This document shows, one piece after another, positions 45,640 to 57,639 of a stretch of 64,000 nucleotides of DNA. Numbering within the stretch: the first letter of the stretch is position 1; every line of letters starts with the position of its first letter. The position numbers and the translations under genes are program-made. A model generated the notes under the pieces. That model searched no databases. It had not been told where the DNA came from and saw nothing but the letters and a program-made list of their open reading frames with translations. The stretch spans positions 23,159,559-23,223,558 of the forward strand of contig CM037840.1 of NCBI GenBank assembly GCA_021234535.1, in the 5' to 3' direction. The stretch is from Stichopus chloronotus. Its lineage: Eukaryota; Echinodermata; Holothuroidea; Aspidochirotida; Stichopodidae.

Positions 45640-47478
45640 TTTTGGACTTTCTTGTGTCGGATAGCAGACTTGTCAACCGCAAAAATGGTAACCCTTCACG
45701 AGGCTCTTGTGAGAAAACTTGGATATCAATTTGCGAACCTGCTCGATTTTGGCAAAAAGTACTGTAATAATTTCATGAAAAGTGACTTTTAAAATTGTAA
45801 AATTTAAACTTTTTCTTCATCTTTTTTAACGGGAAACAAGGTGTTTGTGTTACAGGAATTTTTTTTTTGTAAAACCAATATTTATTAAAAGTGAGGAAAA
45901 GCGGTGGCCTTTTCTAGAGATAAGTGTCAGAGAAATTCAGTTGTTTGTTTCCCAAGAATAATTTAGTCACCCAAACTTTCAAAATTTGATACGATACTAA
46001 GTTCCGGACCTCTTCCTATGTATAGGCCCTGTTATCAGTGGAGGATATGACGCTTTGTCAGATGTTTATTCATGAGTTTGGATCGTTTTACAATGATTAT
46101 ATCTGTTTACTTTGTATGCTACGGTGCAAATATTTTGAACGTACCAGTATTTCCCTAGATGCCATCTTAACCAAGGCAAATGTTTGAAAATTGCAGAACT
46201 TGGTGTATTTTGGCCTAATCTCTAGGTCAATTATAGAGATTTTCCTTCCTACGATTCACCTGTTCACTCAATAATAAACCCTCGATTGCAAGCTTTGATC
46301 TAAAATAAGAAACTTATCTGACGTTACGTCAAAGCTGATTTTCCCCGCCAATGTCTGACATTGTCGCGGTGAAACAATACGCGAAACCATCTTACTGGCG
46401 GTTAAACCGTGAGAGACAGCAAGTCTGTTATGTATAAGCCAGTTTATTGGACCTCTTCGTGACACCTCATTTACCGCCAACCCTGATTCTGGGTTTAAAC
46501 TTTTCGCGGGATCAGATGTTAAGCTTCATCGAAGAGAGCTCACGAGATAAAAAAAAATGTGTAGGCATTGATAAAAGTTCTTCAATTGATATTTTGACTT
46601 GTTTTTAACTTTTCAAGAGAAGTGTAGTCTAACAACAGAACGAAATTCCATAAAGTCACTATAATGTCACATATTTATTTCAACTACTTTCCTCATGAAA
46701 CAAAAATAAAACTAATCAAAATGGGTACGTCTGACAATTAAAACGTAGATGTGATTCTATCATCTGTAGTAAACATAGTACATGCAAAAATTTTCATTTA
46801 AATAAAGTTCATATTTTACAAGAATTTTACTGTTTCTCACTGTATACTACATTAAATAAAGCTGCCACCGGTGCATTGAGGATATCATATATCAAAACCG
46901 CATTGAAAATCAAAATGTTTTGCACGCTCCTTTTATTAAGAACCCCTTCTTTCACCCACCTCTGTTCGTTTGAACTTCCATTGATTAATTTGCTGTCATG
47001 CATTTTCAATGTCAAGTGTATTAAATTACAAGAAAAAACAACCACGAAAAAAAGAAAATCCAAACTAACAACATACAGCAATGTTTAAAGAATTGAGTCA
47101 TGGTTTATAACACAAATTAAGGACATAAACATATGTTCGTAATAAGCAAATGAATGTAAGTCTTTTGATCTTTAACCCACACTTGGCAGTTATGTTTTAA
47201 GTTTGCATTCCCTCTTTTATTCTCTTTAAAAAAGATCTCTTTGTTTTAAATTCTGCCTCGGCATGGTACCAATTTTCGAGTGAAATGTTATTATTATATA
47301 TCCAATTTCACTCATGACTAGAAACGTTTGAAAATCTGTGAGTGAGTATCAACAGTAGACGCACCACCTTCCCTTACATGCCTTCAAGATACATTTGATT
47401 TACAAACATAGAACTGAAGACAATCCCCAAAATCTTCACGTCTGTCCCTCTTAAAGGAGAAAAAACCAAACGACTGGT

Positions 47479-47996
47479 CCAGCCACAAATATAGCTTTGA
47501 TGTGGTGAAGAGTAAGCAAATGTGACCATTACACGTGAAACGAATTTCATTCAATTACGTGTATTTCCCGAGATATGAGCAGTTGAAGTTAACGAAACCT
47601 AACTTCAAGGCAAGCAGGAGTGATGTCATCTCCCCACAGTTTTAAAGCATTTAGTTTTTCTTTAAACGTTGCACCAAATTTAATACTTCAATATCTATCA
47701 CAATGTGAATGTATGAATGTTATATAAGAGTTTTGCGAGCTTCACATAATCAGCACTAAAAGTGACCTCCTACTGATTTCAAGGTCAAATTAATAAATTC
47801 AATAATGAAATAGAAGACTTCATCAATGGGAGGAAATGATGTAACTTCTGCTTGCTTCAAATTTACAGTTTGGGGCAAAAGGGGTAACTTCAGCTGATAG
47901 TATCTCGAGAATCACGCATGGGAAATGAATGGAAGTTTCACCAGAGTGATTAGATTAACTTATTCTTAAACATATCAAAGCTAAACGTGTGGCTGG
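47479..47996 (+). mobile_element. foldback MITE family F, copy 2 (518 bp)
   Basis: This is the copy with the clearest ends: CCAGCCACAAATATAGCTTT (47,479) and the complement of CCAGCCACACGTTTAGCTTT (ending 47,996). The internal halves repeat each other in reverse (left ATGTCATCTCCCCACAG; right GGAAATGATGTAACTTCTGC). It lies inside duplication copy A only. Confidence 0.82.
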
Positions 47997-48581
47997 AAAA
48001 TACTGTAATACGTTTTAATGCCATCAAACTTTGATACTTATATTATGCGAACGGAAATTTATGAGCATCCAACCTATACAAGTCTAAATAAAGGAGAGAA
48101 AAATCCGTACATCAGAGTATACATCAAAACACAGCTCGTTGCAATTTAAGCGGTATTGAACCAAACAGAACACACGTGAGTGATTCCGTCACGTCACTGT
48201 ATTAAATCAGCACCTTAAGGTGAGCACGTGTTATCGTGTTGCATATTTTGTATTCCTCTTTTTTTTTTGTATTCCTTTTTTTATCTTGTTCTACGACAGT
48301 CTGCTTTTTGGTCGATCAAGCTACATGCATAAACGGAGACGTTTTGTACACATGCGTATTTCAGACCGTAACCGGAAGTCCCTGCATTAAAACATGAAAG
48401 AAATAAAAATACGTAGCTGCAAAACTGAGTGGGACATGACGACCTAAAAAAATATGAAATACTGGTTACCAGAATGTGTCAGCCTAGGGCCATGCACCTA
48501 TGCATAAAAAACTCCATAAATAACAGATACTGGCTGTAAGGAAGAAACGGTGGGATGCAGGTCTAGCAACTCTCTAAATGT

Positions 48582-48728
48582 AAAAGAGTGACTACAGCGC
48601 ACCACTCCTTTAAAGAGTGGAATTCAATCGTTGAGATTTCACTTATAGCTTGAAGCGGTTATGTAATGTCATTCAACCGTAGAGTGGAATGTCATCGAAA
48701 GCAATAGTGGTCACTGTAGTCACTTTTC
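48582..48728. mobile_element. small inverted-repeat element, about 147 bp
   Basis: AAAGAGTGACTACAGCGCACC (48,583 on) faces the complement of AAAAGTGACTACAGTGACCAC (48,707-48,727). CTCTTTAAAG-like words lie inside. It would fold into a hairpin with a stem of about 22 bp. No target duplication was recognised, so a mobile origin is only likely. Confidence 0.5.
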
Positions 48729-48784
48729 TGTTGAATTTTACTTTTTATTTAAAGAGAATATACGCCCTCACCCATCCGATTAGC

Positions 48785-48940
48785 TCTTCCCTAACCCCCC
48801 CCCCCCCCCTCAAAAAAGAAAGTCATTCCGATTCAATGCGAGCACCATTTATTTGCATTTAGTCTCTAAGGATGATATTTTCTCACCCTTCACAGCACCC
48901 TTCACTAGGACAGCACCTTGTCTTCCCAGTCTCCCCCCCA
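48785..48940. repeat. poly(dC) tracts in duplication copy A
   Basis: A run of about 14 Cs lies at 48,796-48,809, and a CCCCCCCACCCCC run near 48,932. Copy B has a matching C-run at 56,143-56,158, so a C-rich stretch probably predates the duplication. Confidence 0.6.
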
Positions 48941-49609
48941 CCCCCATCCTCTCCGTCACGAATAAAACTGAAACAAACAGTGGGTGAGTGTAAATTACAT
49001 CGCCTCTGGTAGTTTGTATATTATGATAATAGTACGTTAGTACCAAAATAGTCCTGCATTGTTCGTAGAACTAAGAACAGTAGAAAGTGTCAAGTACTAA
49101 GGCATATCACAAGGAAGCAAGATATCACCAGTTTTGAAACAATCCATGAAAGATCCTTGGCAAACAGCCCCTGCCGTTTGATATAACTAGAAAAATAAAG
49201 AAAAAAAACATGGATACAAATAAAAGAAAAGAGAAAAACTGGTTTTCAAAAAGAGAGGCAAGTTTGAATTTAAAATTAAAGGAAATTTAGAAGTATTTTA
49301 AAAAATAAAAACAAAAATCACGTAAACTATTTTTTTTTTCTTGAGAAGCGGTCATGTCGCCTTCCTACGCCAAACCAGACATTTTGTCGACTTTATGGAC
49401 GGTGCGATGTAGATATATATGTTTGATGTATGTGATGTATGTGTATGATGTATGTTTGGATAAAACGATGTATTATGATCTAAGTGGAGGTATAAAGCAG
49501 TAGGTCTGTGAGGTAATTTCATCTAGTAATAGAACTTCGGGAAAACTTCCTTGACTCTTCGAAAGGTCATCAACTCAAGAAAACTTGTCGGCATTCATGC
49601 TGCTGGACA

Positions 49610-49790
49610 TATACACTCACTCTAGTCCTCACAGAATTTCCATAACGTGCGAAAATCATGTCTCGAGAACACCCTTTTCTGCGTGATAGAAGATGACGTA
49701 ACATCGAGTCATACCATCATGGTAAGGGTTTCTTCCTTGGATGAAACCTTATCATGCATGATATCATGCGAGGATTAGCTGTATAAACTT
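49610..49790 (+). repeat. block c of the duplication, displaced in copy B
   Basis: This block (TAGTCCTCACAGAATTTCCA, CATCATGGTAAGGGTTTCTT, GATGAAACCTTATCATGCAT) matches 58,905-59,070 closely. In copy A it lies about 0.8 kb downstream of the microprotein gene in transcription order; in copy B it lies about 1.4 kb upstream of it. The order is therefore not conserved. Confidence 0.7.
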
Positions 49791-49957
49791 GACCAATCGT
49801 TTGCATGAATCTTCCATTCCTTGAACTGAGACAGCATTGATTCCAGTAGAAGTGTATATCATTTTTATCAGAGACCGTCGAGCCAGCATTAGAGTCATTG
49901 ATTTTTTTTTTCTATATTCATGCACTCACTGAATTATTCACCTAATTTTTGTAAAAT

Positions 49958-50106
49958 AAGAACTCCATAAATTTTATGTAAAATTAATGTAAGCAGTATA
50001 CGTAAGTTCTACATAATTTTGGTTAATTTTAGTAAAATTGTTATATCATAATGTAAGACTTACATTAACTGTGTGTAAAATTTTACCAAGAAGTTATGGA
50101 GTTCTT
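49958..50106. mobile_element. hairpin element, 149 bp
   Basis: AAGAACTCCATAA at 49,958-49,970 is exactly complementary to TTATGGAGTTCTT at 50,094-50,106. The interior also mirrors itself (TTAATGTAAG on the left, CTTACATTAA on the right, with GTAAAATT words). The whole folds on itself. It is probably a small MITE in the 3' flank of the copy A microprotein gene. Confidence 0.6.
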
Positions 50107-50514
50107 GTGTTACGTTACGTTCTTGTGAGTGTGGTCAGTTCAGTTGATTAACCTTAGAGCAGCTTCATCGATGTAATGGAACGCCACCACCAATATCCAC
50201 CCGGTCACAGCACCTTTTTTCTTCTGTCCTGATGCCGAAGATGAACCGTTTTGGATTTTTACTGTTGCTTAAATATAACCCTGAACAGGATGAAAACGAT
50301 CAGTTAACTGATTTTGGTAAAAGTGCTGTCACTTGATGTTTTGGAACTTCAGAGAGACGATTTTTGTTTCCAAACCAATCGTCTGTCAACCTTACACTGA
50401 AAGTTCAGAACTGAACACCGGAACTATTAAAATCTGGTAGAAGTTCGCTTCACTCTCCGTGGTTTTGGTCAAGTGGAGAAGAATATTGCGTGGCGCCCTT
50501 CCCTTGATTTTTTT

Positions 50515-50520
50515 TTTATT
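50515..50520 (-). terminator. candidate polyadenylation signal of microprotein gene A
   Basis: AATAAA on the minus strand, about 90 nt past the TAG stop codon. In copy B the nearest AATAAA is at 57,203-57,208, only about 16 nt past the stop. Confidence 0.35.
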
Positions 50521-50607
50521 ATCATTGCAACATGTGTTGGTGGGTCCTCCCATGTTCCCCCCCCCCACCCCAACCCCCCATCCCCAAGAAGCTGACGTGG
50601 CCACGGC

Positions 50608-50925
50608 CTAGGTTTCGATCGGAATTGGAACGGAGATGAACTTCACGTTTATTTGTTTGGACATCTTCTTGCTTGCATTGGAGCTAAGCTTGTAGAAACC
50701 ACAGCCGGCGAGGACTAAGATTACCAACACGGCGACGAATGCAAAAATGAAAAATTCGGTGGATAAGATTAGGTTCAGTCGTGGTGTGCCAGGGGGAGGA
50801 CTTTGTGTCACAGCATCTGTGGCATAGGTAGTGTCGTGCATCCTTCCAACGAAGGCAGCTGACGATTGCGTGAGAAGCGAACTTGAACTAAGCAGTATTG
50901 AAGGGATCACTCTGTTGCTGGCCAT
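50608..50925 (-). CDS. single-pass membrane microprotein, paralogue A (105 aa)
   Basis: One exon, ATG in good context (CACTATGG), stop TAG. A splice acceptor, CTCTTTTGTTTTAG, ends 16 nt before the ATG (exon starts at 50,941), so an intron splits the 5' UTR. Protein: a weakly hydrophobic signal-like N-terminus (VIPSILLSSSSLLTQSSAAF), a Ser/Thr/Pro-rich stalk with VTQSPPPGTPR, a membrane helix (residues 55-77, Phe/Val/Leu/Ile-rich), then FYKLSSNASKK (78-88) and a short tail ending VPIPIET. Paralogue B at 57.2 kb shares VT-SP-P-TP, LSTE, the helix position and all 11 residues of FYKLSSNASKK. I do not recognise the family. It would be a type I protein with a tiny cytoplasmic domain, perhaps an adaptor or receptor subunit, but that is inference. 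Confidence 0.8.
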   Translation of the reverse strand: MASNRVIPSILLSSSSLLTQSSAAFVGRMHDTTYATDAVTQSPPPGTPRLNLILSTEFFIFAFVAVLVILVLAGCGFYKLSSNASKKMSKQINVKFISVPIPIET

Positions 50926-50941
50926 AGTGTAAATGATAAAT

Positions 50942-53205
50942 CTAAAACAAAAGAGAAAAAGATGAACTTGGGTAATACATCACAGCAAGAACGCACGAAT
51001 GCATTGTGGGTTTGGATGATTTTTCAATATGAGCATATTTTACGAATCTGATATAATACATAGAAGGGCGAGAATGTGTAACATCCTTGTTTAATTATCT
51101 TGTCACTCAGACTGAGGTGTAAAAATCGTTGCATAACACAGTGCATGATGACCGAAGACGATGACAACATTACTTAAGTAAACTTAAGTAACTTAAGTAA
51201 CTTAACTCAATTAACTTAAGTAAACTCCAAAGAAGCTTACACTAAAATTCAGTTTAGTTCAAGTAAAATACCAAATCTTTTTTAAGTCGAAATCAATTAA
51301 GCTGAAGTAATGTTCATTTTTGTTTCAGAGAAATCAATAACGTTTAAGTGAAATTCAATTTAGTTTTAGTAAAATTATATTTAGGTTAGGTAAAATGTTA
51401 TTCTACCAAAGCTGAAATCAAGTAAGCCCAAGTAATATTCAGTTTTGCTGAATTGAAGTTGAATTTTAGTTAATTGGGGTACAATCTCGCTTAAGTAAAC
51501 TGGAATTGTATTGTTCAATAATAATAATAATAATAATTTATTTTTAATTTATTAACGTACGTGAAATTGTATTTTACCTAGGTGAAATAGCTCACATTTT
51601 ACTTAAATAAGCCGAATGTATCTAGCTTAAGTGAAATACAACTAAACCTTAGCGAAATTGTGATCATATTCTCATTTTTGATGGAGTAAAATTTGAATTT
51701 TACTGCAGTTAAATTGAATTGAGGTGACGTAAAAAAAGAACAGATAAAGCTGTATCTATCTTCGGCAAAATTGAATTTACCTAAACAAAATTGAATTCTA
51801 CTTCAGTAAAAATTGTGGGTAACTGTTAAAACGTCTTGCCATGAGCCTCCCGACACGCTGTAGAAGCAAATACTAAAGCCGTACTAATACTACGACCTTT
51901 TATTTTTCCAGTGAGCGGTTAAGTTTTTCTTTTCGTGACATACGTTGCTACTAACGCCTATACGTTTAAAATAAAGAGCACTATCCAACAAGAATGTATT
52001 CACGTCTATAAGATTTGACACGTCGAAAGTTGAAGCAACGCCAAGCAATGACTTGTGACGTAACATGTTGTCCGGAAAAGAACTGCGCATGTCCCGAACC
52101 ATAAGGCTAACGATAGCTCAATGACAATGACAATAATAGTCATTGTGTATAGTCAGCCGTCACTGCAGTTGTAACAACTGACCTTTGGGCTTAGCTGTGA
52201 AGGGGTGTGACGAAGATGCAATTACATTCATATTATAATTGACTTTGAAAACTCGTTTCCCTATACAGGATGTCTGCTTGGAAAAAAAATGTGAAACGAT
52301 TTTTCTCCAGTGAACATAACGTTCAATGGTTAAACGTACTTGTAAGTCTTCTGAAAGTAAATTACATAACATAGCAAATCGGCGTGGCTGATATTTTTGT
52401 AGTCTGACAATAGACATTGCATCACAATGAATCCGGGTTGACATATAGTATCCAGTGACATATAGTATCCGCAGTACGATTCATACTGCCACTAGTACTA
52501 TAGATCCTGGAAGCCAAACAACGAAAGGGTCATTCTTTAATTCAGACCTTGTCCTATTTTTTAATACTTACTATACAAAAATTTGTAGCCTATAAAGAAC
52601 ACGCGGTACGTACTAGCAATAACCCCGTAATCATCTCAGACATATAGGCCTGCACTCATTTCCAATCTGCTCAACAGTTTTTGTAAAATGCCTAATAGGC
52701 CTACAATTGAGGAACCGATCGACAACTTGAACTTTTAGCCCTATGATTATGTTACGAAGTATAGACAAAATTCACAGTTTACCTTTGGCGTCTCTGGGAG
52801 TGGGCTTGGGTACCTTCAGGCCTAGTACTCGCTCGTGGTGGCTCAGCTTTGTTGTATACAAACTACAAAAACTTACGTAGTCAATGCAGCTGACTGGATT
52901 GAATTAATAATAGTAAAAGTTACAAACATTAGTAATCCACAGGTATCCAACTGATTTTACGATGTTGAAGGTATGTGGACTTAGGTTTATCCAAGGCCGA
53001 ACGCCTGCGAATAATCTCCGTGAACTGACTTGCGAATACAAAGTGCGGGAGTTATTAAAATCCTTAGAATCTACCGTGAATTTTTAATGACGCAGTTCAT
53101 TCAAAATTGATTGCAACATAGATTACGCCACATGAAAAGAGGGAATCCCTTTTTAATAGAGGTCGCTCTTCGAACTTCGAAGTACGAGAGGCCAGAGCTT
53201 TATAC
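50942..53205. other. upstream region of microprotein gene A with degenerate AAGTAAAATT repeats
   Basis: From 51,165 to 51,810 the sequence is a decayed simple repeat: ACTTAAGTAA words at the start, then AAGTAAAATT, TTGAATTTTA and GTTTAAGTGA phrases in both orientations. The rest has no recognisable exon. The 5' UTR exon and promoter of gene A should lie here or beyond; a moderate minus-strand donor (GCCAAAG, then GTAAAC) near 52,780 is one candidate for its end. The frames at 51,890-52,102 and 52,160-52,444 have no support. Confidence 0.5.
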
Positions 53206-53209
53206 TTCC

Positions 53210-56200
53210 TTTTACCAGTTTATCGGATAGCAGACTCGCCAACCGTAGAAATGAACAACCTTTCAGGTTTGAGGGAAAAATCTGGAAACGACTTTACTAG
53301 GAGACTTTTTTTCTGTTTAGGTTTCGACCCCATCCACATAGCGGACTGTTTGGAAATTGTAAGTTTATTTCGATAATCTTTATGGGTAAATGCCTTTAAA
53401 GCGCCTTTAGCAGTTAGTACTATTGGAAAAGTGCGCTATATAAGAATAGACCATTATTCTAAATTAGTCATTTTTTTTGGACAAAGATTCCTTCCAATGG
53501 TAGCGTATTTTAAACCAGCGATTGCGAGCATTAATCTCGGTCTACATTAGGAAATTCATCTGTCGTTGCATCGAAGTAATTATCACTGTGATACTGTGTA
53601 ATGTGGTATTCCCGACCCACAGCGAAATAGCGAGTGTCAGTAAGTCTAAAATAAGCCCACATTTTAAACCTATCTGTCAAACCTCCTTGACGGTCAACCA
53701 TGATTCTGAGTTACCGTTGAGTTAATTGTTTTAAAGGCTCACTCTTCCGAAAAATGGGGGCGGTATCCGTGTGCTACTTCCTTTTAAAAGCGATATCTCC
53801 CCTTCACTTCAATATCTATTGCCTCGTTCTTCCAACCCGTGTGGATGTGACTATTTCTAATGCGCCATAGATACAGGGTATACGTTTTTGCGCCAGATGT
53901 ACCAAGAATTAAGAGTGGATGGATTCTGCGGAAAATTGCAGCGGACGCCGCCTTCATTTTTTTTTTTTTTTTTCGGGGCGTTTGGCTGTTTAACTATACT
54001 GACTATACTGGAGGATCAGGCCTTGAAATGCTATGCAGGAGAGATACAACTCAAATATTGATCAAAGTCTTTCAATTATAATTTAATCTGTCTTCAGTTT
54101 TTCCTGTGTAGTCTGAAAACAAAACGAAATCAGATAAAGTCAGCTCTAAAGTTTAAGATTTTTATTGAACTACTATTGTCTTGAAAACAATTTTACAAAA
54201 TATATTAAAAGAACATGTTTGTGTTCAGTATTTAAATATGGACAAAGAGGTGATTCTGTACAGCGTTGAAAAAAGTACATGGAAGAGTTTCCAGTAAATT
54301 ATGAGATCACATTTTAAATAATTTTTATCGTCTCTCACTATATACACTACATCAAGTAAAAGTGTTTAAGATGCATTGAAGTTTGATTTCATATTGCAAA
54401 AAAATTGCATTGAAAGATTAAGAATAAAATATCCTAAGACACCATTCATTTGGAGCCCCTATACCTTTATCCCACCCCTGTTCGTTCGAACTTTTTATTA
54501 CCTAATATGCTGCCATGTACTTTAATGTCATACGTATAAAATGACAAAAAACGATGAAATAAATAAATTTACAAACCTATGCGATAACAGTTGTGTCATC
54601 GTTTTAGGTAACAACTAAGGTATCGAACATATGCGTCATGAATAGATAATTTATGGACATTTTTTTTTTTTTGCTTCCTAATTTATATTTTGTAGGGGGA
54701 ATTTTGGAGGGGGGAGGGGTTCTATTCTATCATGGTAGCATATTTATCTGTCATATTAAATTCCACAGGTTTCAAACTTGTTCATCTGCATGTTCATTTC
54801 AAATGTCTATCAAGAATAGACCCAAACCCAAACCCTTCCCCTTCGTACCTTCACGAGTCAATTCATTTATTGACTTATATCTTAAATCTGTCCATATAAT
54901 GTACGCGTCTATAATATAATTCGTATAAAGAGAAAATACCCGCTATTAATTACAATACTGTGATACACTGTAATACAATCAAACCTGTAAGCCATCACAC
55001 GACAATACTTACTGATATTGTGTGAATACGGAAGCTTATACGAGCACCTAACCTCCAACGGCGACAGTTCTGCACCGCTCCTTGAACTTGTTGAGTACGG
55101 TAACGCGATTGAAATTATTTGGCGATCAATTAATCGAATTCATATAGATCTCCAGTGGTGAAGATATATAAATTTCGCATGCATGCATGGCCCGAGCTAG
55201 GCTCATCTGCATATATGTGCATACAAAAACTCGATATACACTGCTAAAACATCAAAGAACTGACCATACATTGTATAATTGTAGCGATTAATTCTCCATA
55301 TGACAATGTATATATACCCGCGCCCCATCCCCTCCCACCATCGAATCTTTCACAACGTTCTTTGACGTGAGTATTTAAATTATCAAGACCACAACGAAAG
55401 GTGCATTTGATAAAGAATATGCTGTCTGCAGATAAGCGGAATCACATCACCGCCGCCATCCCGCCCTCCGTACGGCAGGGAATCCCATCCCCCATATTGC
55501 CACTGTAGTCGTCCCCCCCCCATGCCGGCCGCCTCCCCCTCCCCTACCTATGCTTTGTTATGCTAGATGCTCATCTAATGAGACCTGTATAGGCAATCAA
55601 ATTGCATTACTCACAGCTCGTGGTCTACGTTCAAGTCTGAAGGTAAATAAGAAAGAAACAAAACTACTTCATACTGTACATCATATATGTAAAAAACAAC
55701 AGTCTGATTGCATTGCAAAGCGGTATTGCATTGTTGTCAACACACAAAACTAAACAAAAATACCCTCGCTGAGCCCATCGTGTGAGTGCCCCGTTACCAA
55801 TATATTAGCATGTTGTTTGACGGCATATTTTGAATTCAATATAAATCCTTACATAGATGTATATATACGATATCCCGGTGTTATGTGAAGGTCCATATGG
55901 GAAGGGTGAAGTTTTGTGCGTAATTCATAATGTAACCAGACATTCCAGTATATACAGGGAGTTGTATTTAAACCTTTAAAAATGAAACTGAAAAAAAACG
56001 AACACAAAGCAGCCGCAAAGTTAAACAGTGCACGATTTCCTAAGCAACCATATAGTAACTCTGTTGTAACAGCAGAGCTGCAGAAACACTGGCCTGTAAG
56101 ATATTGAATAATGACGGATGCAAGTGTAGCAACGTATGTCCTCCCCCCCCCCCCCCCCACCCAATCCTTCCGGTTGGCTCCCTCCTAAAGGTTCAAAGTC

Positions 56201-57539
56201 TTTGCACCATTTTATATGCACTGAAGTTTCTAAGGATAGTATTTTCCCGCCTTAATTTCAGTCTGAAAGATTTCTTACACTCCACCGTCACAACCTTACT
56301 AGCACCTAACTCTTAAATACAAACATTGCCTGAGTGCAAACAACATCGCCTGAATAGTTTGTGCAAAAGAACAGCAATAGTCCCGCATTGTTCTTAGCAC
56401 CGTAAGTACATTGTCATGTAAAAAAAGTACTAACGCCAAATTCAGGAGAGAAAGGTATCAGCATCCTGCAGCATACTAAAACAAAATCTGTGAAAGATCT
56501 TGGGCAAACAGCCCCTGCCGTTTGATATATCTACGAAAATGGAACCCATAGATACGTAAGAAAGAAAAAAAAAACACTCTTACCGATTTTTCAAAAAGGA
56601 AGACACCTCTGAAAGTTCAACCAACCTTCCAGATGGATTCTCTCCATGCCGACATGTTTTCTTTAAATACAAAGTTTTCTCTTTTTTTTTTTTCAGGAGT
56701 AGCCATGTTTTCATAATATGCCAAAGAAATCTTATCGACTGCAAAGGTCTGGATTCCTTAATTAGCGGGCGTGCCACTTGCGGAGTGCTACATGGTTCGG
56801 GATCATGGCGGGCCAAACGTTACTAGAATATATTGAAAAAAAATGAAACATACATAAACGGGGGCCGTGCCCCGTTCCCTGTAGTCACGCCACCACTCTC
56901 GTTATCTCCCCAAACCAAAAGGCTGGAAGAGTCCATTAATAATGTATTTGGTCTTCAAAAATTACTGACCAATAATAGTCAGTAATTAAATAAACTAGAC
57001 AAAAATAAAATGCACAACAAGTTGGACACTTACTGGAAAATGTGGCGTCTGAATGTGAACTGGCGTTCTGAATTGGGACTGCACTGATATGCTAATTGTG
57101 TCAGTACTCGACATCTTTTACCTTCACACTCAGATGCGTTTTTTTTTTTTTCCGAACATTTTCTATCAACCTCACTTATTAAGAACCTGACCATCGAAGA
57201 TATTTATTAAATCGACGGGAAGTTTACTTCTCTCTGGGTGTTTCGACTGGTCTGTAGATGGGCTTCATCACACATTCCTGTTTGTATACCTTCTTACTTG
57301 CATTCGAGCTGAGTTTGTAGAAACTGTAGCCAGTGAACACCGACATAAACAAAAAGGCAACCAATGTCAAAATTAGGATTTGCTCTGTGGACAAAAAATG
57401 CGTCTGAGGTGGTGTGTCAGGCAATGGGCTTGGCGTCACGCGATCAGTGTTCATCTTTTCGACAGGAGCTGAATAAGACTGAGTTATAAGACATCCAGCA
57501 AGTGTGGCAACGAACGAACTACTGCCGGCCATGGTGTGT
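53210..57539. repeat. segmental duplication, copy B (ancient, diverged)
   Basis: Partner of 45,640-50,941, with the matched blocks listed there. Only the coding exon and some patches of the flanks remain clearly alignable; indels are frequent, and copy B lacks the MITE of copy A. A short GC-rich patch (about 55,440-55,555, CCGCCATCCCGCCCTCCGTA and C-runs) has no counterpart in A that I can see. No other gene is visible between 53.2 and 57.2 kb. Confidence 0.72.
57224..57532 (-). CDS. single-pass membrane microprotein, paralogue B (102 aa)
   Basis: I start this at the ATG at 57,532 (CACCATGG). A longer frame upstream is intron: an acceptor (TATATTTCTCAG) ends seven nt before that ATG, so the exon starts at 57,539, mirroring gene A. 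The protein has a signal-like N-terminus (SSFVATLAGCLITQSYSA), a Pro/Thr stalk (VTPSPLPDTPP), a helix at about residues 51-70 (Ile/Leu/Val/Phe-rich), FYKLSSNASKK at 71-81, and a tail ending KPIYRPVETPREK. In the 11-residue motif the DNA differs from A at four codons (Lys AAG/AAA, Leu CTT/CTC, Ser TCC/TCG, Ser AGC/AGT), all synonymous, while the ectodomains differ heavily. That points to purifying selection on the cytoplasmic side. Function is unknown. Confidence 0.82.
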   Translation of the reverse strand: MAGSSSFVATLAGCLITQSYSAPVEKMNTDRVTPSPLPDTPPQTHFLSTEQILILTLVAFLFMSVFTGYSFYKLSSNASKKVYKQECVMKPIYRPVETPREK

Positions 57540-57639
57540 CTGAGAAATATAAAAAATTGAAAACAAAAAAATGAAAAATTGTTTACATAATTTGAGCCTC
57601 GCGGCAGTGAAAACTGCATGGCAATTTTCCGAAATACAG

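Larger units (their letters stand above)
45640..50941. repeat. segmental duplication, copy A (ancient, diverged)
   Basis: Blocks of this segment recur in the same order and orientation in copy B. Examples: GTCGGATAGCAGACTTGTCA (45,656) with ATCGGATAGCAGACTCGCCA (53,223); 46,800-47,040 with 54,290-54,545 (shared CCACCTCTGTTCGTT / CCACCCCTGTTCGTT); 48,005-48,085 with 54,955-55,055; 48,860-49,180 with 56,230-56,535 (CAAACAGCCCCTGCCGTTTG identical); and the microprotein genes at 50.6 and 57.2 kb. The foldback MITE at 47,479-47,996 has no partner in copy B, so it inserted after the duplication, or was lost from B. Confidence 0.75.

Noticed and set aside
57533..57619. N-terminal extension of paralogue B starting MQFSLPRGSN
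   Set aside because: A splice acceptor lies between this ATG and the internal ATG at 57,532, paralogue A has the same layout, and the extra residues have no counterpart in A.
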